This document shows positions 23,605 to 26,526 of a DNA stretch of 26,526 nucleotides, one piece after another. Source of the stretch: a virus; IMG/VR virus record IMGVR_UViG_3300017706_001800, positions 1-26,526 of that record; one strand, 5' to 3'. How positions within the stretch are numbered: the first letter of the stretch is position 1; every line of letters begins with the position of its first letter. The notes beneath the pieces were generated by a model. That model worked only from the letters and a program-made list of their open reading frames with translations, was not told the DNA's origin and made no database searches. The translations under genes were made by a program, and so were the position numbers.

Positions 23605-24905
23605 TATTTATAATATTCTTTAATCTTTTCAAGAATCTTTTCGATAGGAAGATTCATTTTAAGCATTTCAATAATTAGTGCTTTTAAGTCTTCACGTGAT
23701 AATACATCTTCTTGGTCTTCTAAATCTAAATCTTCGACCATATCTTCTTCATAACCAATGTTCATATCACTTGAAGCTATTACATCATCTTCTAAACTCT
23801 CTGGCTGAATTGGCTTTAAATCAGATTGCTTTTCCATTTCTAATCGCTCACGGCATTTAGGACATTCTTCACAATCACCTTCGCAGTCTTCACAATCATC
23901 ACATTTTTTATCTGATTCAGCTTTTGATTCAGAATCCATGTAATCTTTTTTTAGACCTTCAAGGAATCTGATGTATTCAATAAGTTGTTTTGAATCCATT
24001 TTGTCCATTTCTTCGTCAGAATATTTCTTACTGATAAGATTGTGTATTTCTGTCATAATTTCTTCATCTTTCAATTCAGGGTGTCTTTCTAAAAGTTTCT
24101 TAGCTTTGTCTTCAGCACTTTCGCCGTCTTCATATTTAATCTCAGCTTTATCCATAGATAACTCATCTTTCTCTTTTTTGTCGTCGCTTTCAAGATAGTG
24201 ATAAACAGCCTGAACATAATCTAACGCTTTAGTGATTTTACTTTGTGTCCATTCTGGAAGATCTGCATCTTCACCCATTGAATCAAGCAATAAACATAAT
24301 TTATCAGAATATTCTTTAAGCTGCTCGGCTTGACGATAACTCATAGGCTGATCAGCATATTCACTCTTTACCATTTCTTCCTCTTTCTCTATATTAGCTA
24401 AAATACTTTTAACCATTGCAACAGTTGCTTCTGTATTACAAGGATTATGTGTTAAAGATACGTTAAGGACTCGAGCTCTTGTAATAATATGAGGTTGTTT
24501 ATTATCTCTTGTAAGGACTTGACCTTCAATTGAAAAACCTAAGTGTCTAATTTGACCAGCACTTTTCATTGCTTTATAGTTTTCTACTAAGTCTTGCACA
24601 ATTTGCTTACGAGCATAAAGCACACCTTTAATAGATGTAGCAGCTTTTCCATTATGAATCAACTTCTTAACAGATTGAGGAGCTCCCATAATAAACTTAG
24701 GCTCATTAGAATGGTCATAATTAAAGCTACCATTCTTTAGACAATAACTCCAATCTAAACCTTCCTGAAGGATTATCTCACCCGCAGTATCTTCATGCTC
24801 AGTTGTCGCAATGCCTTCTATTTCTATTGTATCTTTATCATCATCAGCTTTAGATAAATCTAATGTTAAAGGCTGAAATGAAGAGAAAACGTCTAATTTA
24901 CTCAT
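23604..24905 (-). CDS. Prohead serine protease with acidic Cys-cluster C-terminal extension
   Basis: The 433-residue protein begins with a herpes-assemblin/HK97-type prohead protease domain (about residues 10-165). Candidate catalytic residues are His65 in NYDHS and Ser125 in HLGFSIEGQ, with His153 in VSLTHNPCN as a third conserved position. The remainder (about 250 residues) is not protease. Residues 188-238 have a helical module ending in LPEWTQSKITKALDYVQ, a motif I know from small phage proteins. Residues 335-351 have six Cys spaced C-x2-C-x2-C-x3-C-x2-C-x2-C, a possible metal site, in a very acidic stretch, and the end is helical (LIIEMLKMNLPIEKILEKIK). The extension may act as scaffold or as a cleaved internal protein. 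The start overlaps the previous gene by 8 bases, with GGAG upstream. Position before scaffold and capsid fits. Confidence 0.85.
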   Translation of the reverse strand: MSKLDVFSSFQPLTLDLSKADDDKDTIEIEGIATTEHEDTAGEIILQEGLDWSYCLKNGSFNYDHSNEPKFIMGAPQSVKKLIHNGKAATSIKGVLYARKQIVQDLVENYKAMKSAGQIRHLGFSIEGQVLTRDNKQPHIITRARVLNVSLTHNPCNTEATVAMVKSILANIEKEEEMVKSEYADQPMSYRQAEQLKEYSDKLCLLLDSMGEDADLPEWTQSKITKALDYVQAVYHYLESDDKKEKDELSMDKAEIKYEDGESAEDKAKKLLERHPELKDEEIMTEIHNLISKKYSDEEMDKMDSKQLIEYIRFLEGLKKDYMDSESKAESDKKCDDCEDCEGDCEECPKCRERLEMEKQSDLKPIQPESLEDDVIASSDMNIGYEEDMVEDLDLEDQEDVLSREDLKALIIEMLKMNLPIEKILEKIKEYYK

Positions 24906-25818
24906 CTTTGTTCTCCGTATATTGTGTATTTAACGCAACATTCAAATCTATTCCTTTATTTAAAAGCTGTTTTAAATGTGCCATTGGCTCTCCGCCTACA
25001 AGTTTGTAGTTTATGTTTTTATTATGCGAGAATCTATCCTGCATTTTAAAACATTTTTGAAGCTCAGAATGTGTTATATGTCCTTTTGATAATTTATTAG
25101 CTAATCTTTTTGCTGCATTTACGTTTTTCAATGCTTTAGAGCTTTTTATCGCAGCGGTTGATTCAGCTATGATTAAATCACCTAATGTAATTGTTTTTTT
25201 TAGAGTGTCTGTGTTATTCTCTGTTAATATTTCTTTGTCTTTAGGTATATTACTATTAGTTTCTTCGCTTTTATTTACTGACTTATTTCTCTTATTCTCT
25301 AAATGTTTATCCCATAAGTCCTTGTCAGCTTTACGAGCACCACTCTTTGAATCAAACAAAAAGGCATATACACGGGCCCTCGACCACGACTGTGGTGTTT
25401 GACCCGGTCTATGTCCTGAAGTGGCATATGCTGCTAATCCTTTATCATAAACTGTTTCAATAATCTTTTTAGAAACACCTGAAACTTTACTGCATGCTCT
25501 AATAAATTCAGCTTTGCCAGGTTTCTTTATTTCTTCTCTTACTTCATCAGCTTTCTTAGACTTAGTGCCTTTATTTTGTTTAGCCTTATCTATATCTTCG
25601 TCTCCAGGTAAAGGACCATAAACTGGCTTTCCTGTTTCTTCATATATTTTTTTACGGCGTTCCATTTCTTTTTCACGCTTACGTTTAGTCTCTTCATCAA
25701 GACCTTCGAAGTATTGAGCAGGATGTGATTCACCGTCGCCATCTAAATCAACTTTACGTTTTTTTAAATCAGCCTTAGCTTGTTCTCTTGATTTTTGTAA
25801 TAATTCTAAAAAACTCAT
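24898..25818 (-). CDS. Modular head-region protein with GHRPG/ARVYxF domain
   Basis: The 306-residue protein shows several small modules. Residues 22-75 (KVDLDGDGESHPAQYFEGL ... PVYGPLPGDED) resemble a charged module seen in phage structural proteins. Residues about 98-165 have IKKPGKAEFIRACSKVSGVS followed by YDKGLAAYATSGHRPG and SWSRARVYAFLFDSKSG, a pattern I believe is the phage domain catalogued as DUF5824. Residues about 231-290 (NAAKRLANKLSKGHITHSEL ... YKLVGGEPMAHLKQL) look like a diverged copy of the module in the neighbouring upstream gene. The biochemical function is unknown. Its ATG shares ATGA with the stop of the small upstream gene, and its end overlaps the protease start by 8 bases, so this is a tightly coupled head operon. 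It may be an internal head protein. Confidence 0.75.
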   Translation of the reverse strand: MSFLELLQKSREQAKADLKKRKVDLDGDGESHPAQYFEGLDEETKRKREKEMERRKKIYEETGKPVYGPLPGDEDIDKAKQNKGTKSKKADEVREEIKKPGKAEFIRACSKVSGVSKKIIETVYDKGLAAYATSGHRPGQTPQSWSRARVYAFLFDSKSGARKADKDLWDKHLENKRNKSVNKSEETNSNIPKDKEILTENNTDTLKKTITLGDLIIAESTAAIKSSKALKNVNAAKRLANKLSKGHITHSELQKCFKMQDRFSHNKNINYKLVGGEPMAHLKQLLNKGIDLNVALNTQYTENKDE

Positions 25819-25970
25819 TTTGGATTCCTACTTGTATAGCTATAGGGAATGGTATTTATGTATATATTGTTATTATATTCTGAAGGATATACTTTATCTG
25901 TTTGTTTATTAGATAGTGATTCCCACAAATCAATTTGTTTTTGTAATTCGTCGTATTGTTTTTGTGTCAT
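25815..25970 (-). CDS. Small 51-residue protein, translationally coupled
   Basis: ATG at 25970 has GGAGAG 7 bases upstream, and the frame runs 51 codons to TGA at 25817-25815. The stop overlaps the next gene's ATG as ATGA, a typical coupling junction. The N-terminal half is helical and polar (MTQKQYDELQKQIDLWESLS); the second half is Tyr/Asn-rich (YNNNIYINTIPYSYTS). No family is recognised. It may be a small head protein or may mainly keep ribosomes on the message. Good RBS and exact overlap make it likely real. Confidence 0.7.
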   Translation of the reverse strand: MTQKQYDELQKQIDLWESLSNKQTDKVYPSEYNNNIYINTIPYSYTSRNPK

Positions 25971-25989
25971 AAATCTCTCCACTTATTTA

Positions 25990-26526
25990 TTACTTATCTT
26001 TTGATTCTTGTTGATTCATTATTTTTTCACACCACTTAATAGCTTCTTTGCCGCCCCACGCGTCATACATTACTGCACCTTTATCTTCGTGGTATTCTTT
26101 GCCTTTACCTATTTCAGCGTTCTTTTCATGTCTTTTTAAGAAACTATACATACGTTTTACTGTATCATATGATATTACTTCTCTATTTGCTAATTGACGT
26201 GCTCTTTTCCATCCTACTGGTGTGCCGTAATCTTTTAAATCATATTTTTCTTTAGCATCTAATGCTTTTTGTGCATTATCAGCAATATATTGAGGAGGAA
26301 TGATTGATTCGCTGCGAGCTTTTTCAAGTTCGGCCATGTATTTATCCATATCTTTGTCTTCTGAATCAACAGAAACAACGTCAGATTCTTTAGATACATC
26401 CTTGTCTTCTCTTTCCTCTTTATCTTCAACAGCTATTTCTAATCCTACTTCGTTATCATCATCACCAAATTCTTCAGCAACTAAAACGCCTTCTTCTTTA
26501 ATAACAGTGTTTTTAATTTTATCGTA
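25990..26526 (-). CDS. C-terminal part of a head-region protein (possibly portal), 5' end outside the window
   Basis: The frame is open from the right edge (26526) to the stop at 25990, at least 178 residues, so an internal Met at 26349 is not the start. The visible part begins with an acidic, Glu/Asp/Val-rich linker (EEFGDDDNEVGLEIAVED and similar), then a module of about 90 residues: YIADNAQKALDAKEKY, GTPVGWKRARQLANREVIS, YDTVKRMYSFLKRHE, and VMYDAWGGKEAIKWCEKI. This G-x-x-x-AR-x-LAN-R ... S-x-DTVKRM-x-SF-x-x-RHE ... WGG-x-x-A-x-x-W pattern recurs in phage head/protease-region proteins. Order (first in a head operon, before protease, scaffold and capsid) suggests the tail end of the portal protein or of a portal-associated protein. 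No portal core is visible, so this is an inference. Confidence 0.75.
   Translation of the reverse strand, partial: YDKIKNTVIKEEGVLVAEEFGDDDNEVGLEIAVEDKEEREDKDVSKESDVVSVDSEDKDMDKYMAELEKARSESIIPPQYIADNAQKALDAKEKYDLKDYGTPVGWKRARQLANREVISYDTVKRMYSFLKRHEKNAEIGKGKEYHEDKGAVMYDAWGGKEAIKWCEKIMNQQESKDK

Noticed and set aside
15238-26100. Plus-strand open frames of 60-130 codons, for example 22909-23298 and 13774-14064
   Set aside because: They lie fully opposite long minus-strand genes, have no ribosome sites, and show low-complexity Ser/Leu/Ile-rich products typical of antisense shadows of AT-rich coding DNA.
26347-26349. Met at 26349 as the start of a 119-residue protein
   Set aside because: The same frame is open without a stop to the window edge and continues in acidic sequence; the Met is internal to a larger protein.
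1-26526. Anti-phage defence, CRISPR array, tRNA genes or insertion sequence
   Set aside because: I looked for repeat-spacer periodicity, transposase motifs, terminal inverted repeats and tRNA-like cloverleafs in the gaps and saw none; the whole window is accounted for by virion genes.

Overview
The window is a block of structural (virion) genes from a tailed phage or prophage with a contractile tail, i.e. a myovirus. Every gene I accept lies on the minus strand, so the natural reading direction runs from base 26526 down to base 1. The DNA is AT-rich, uses the standard stop codons, and most starts are preceded by a clear purine-rich ribosome binding site (AGGAG, AAAGGA, AGGAGG). No integrase, lysogeny, replication, lysis or host gene is visible, so the host and lifestyle cannot be told from this piece. 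The strong Shine-Dalgarno sites only suggest a host that relies on them.

In transcription order the layout is: the C-terminal part of a head-region protein that runs off the right edge (26526-25990); a 51-residue small gene; a modular head-region protein (25818-24898); a prohead serine protease with a long acidic, Cys-rich tail (24905-23604); then a terminator. After a 339-base gap come a coiled-coil scaffold-like protein (23264-22722) and the HK97-fold major capsid protein (22709-21192), closed by a strong terminator. Next are three head-completion/neck proteins (20947-18575), the tail sheath (18542-16794) and the tail tube (16775-16212), again closed by a strong terminator. After a second gap of about 340 bases come two overlapping tail-assembly-chaperone-like frames (15871-15067), the tape measure protein (15053-12357), a 930-residue hub-like protein (12237-9445) and a spike-like protein (9435-8587). 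The baseplate/fibre section follows: a LysM-gp25 fusion (8505-6571), a baseplate J-like wedge protein (6506-5094), an unrecognised 511-residue protein (5079-3544), a fibre-like protein with a PKD-like N-terminus (3531-1432), and a 5'-complete, 3'-truncated structural protein (1328-1) that leaves through the left edge.

The genes work together as one virion assembly line: portal/protease/scaffold/capsid make the head, the neck proteins close it, sheath and tube are built around the tape measure with help from the chaperones, and hub, spike, wedge and fibres form the baseplate. The line is cut by hairpins into units that roughly match assembly modules.

The least expected signals are not in single genes. 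A 17-base sequence occurs in opposite orientations in the 5' leader and the 3' trailer of the neck-sheath-tube unit, so the two ends of that mRNA could pair. The same 10-base box lies in front of three units. The chaperone pair overlaps in a +1 (or -2) phase rather than the usual -1. Small head-region modules recur in neighbouring genes.
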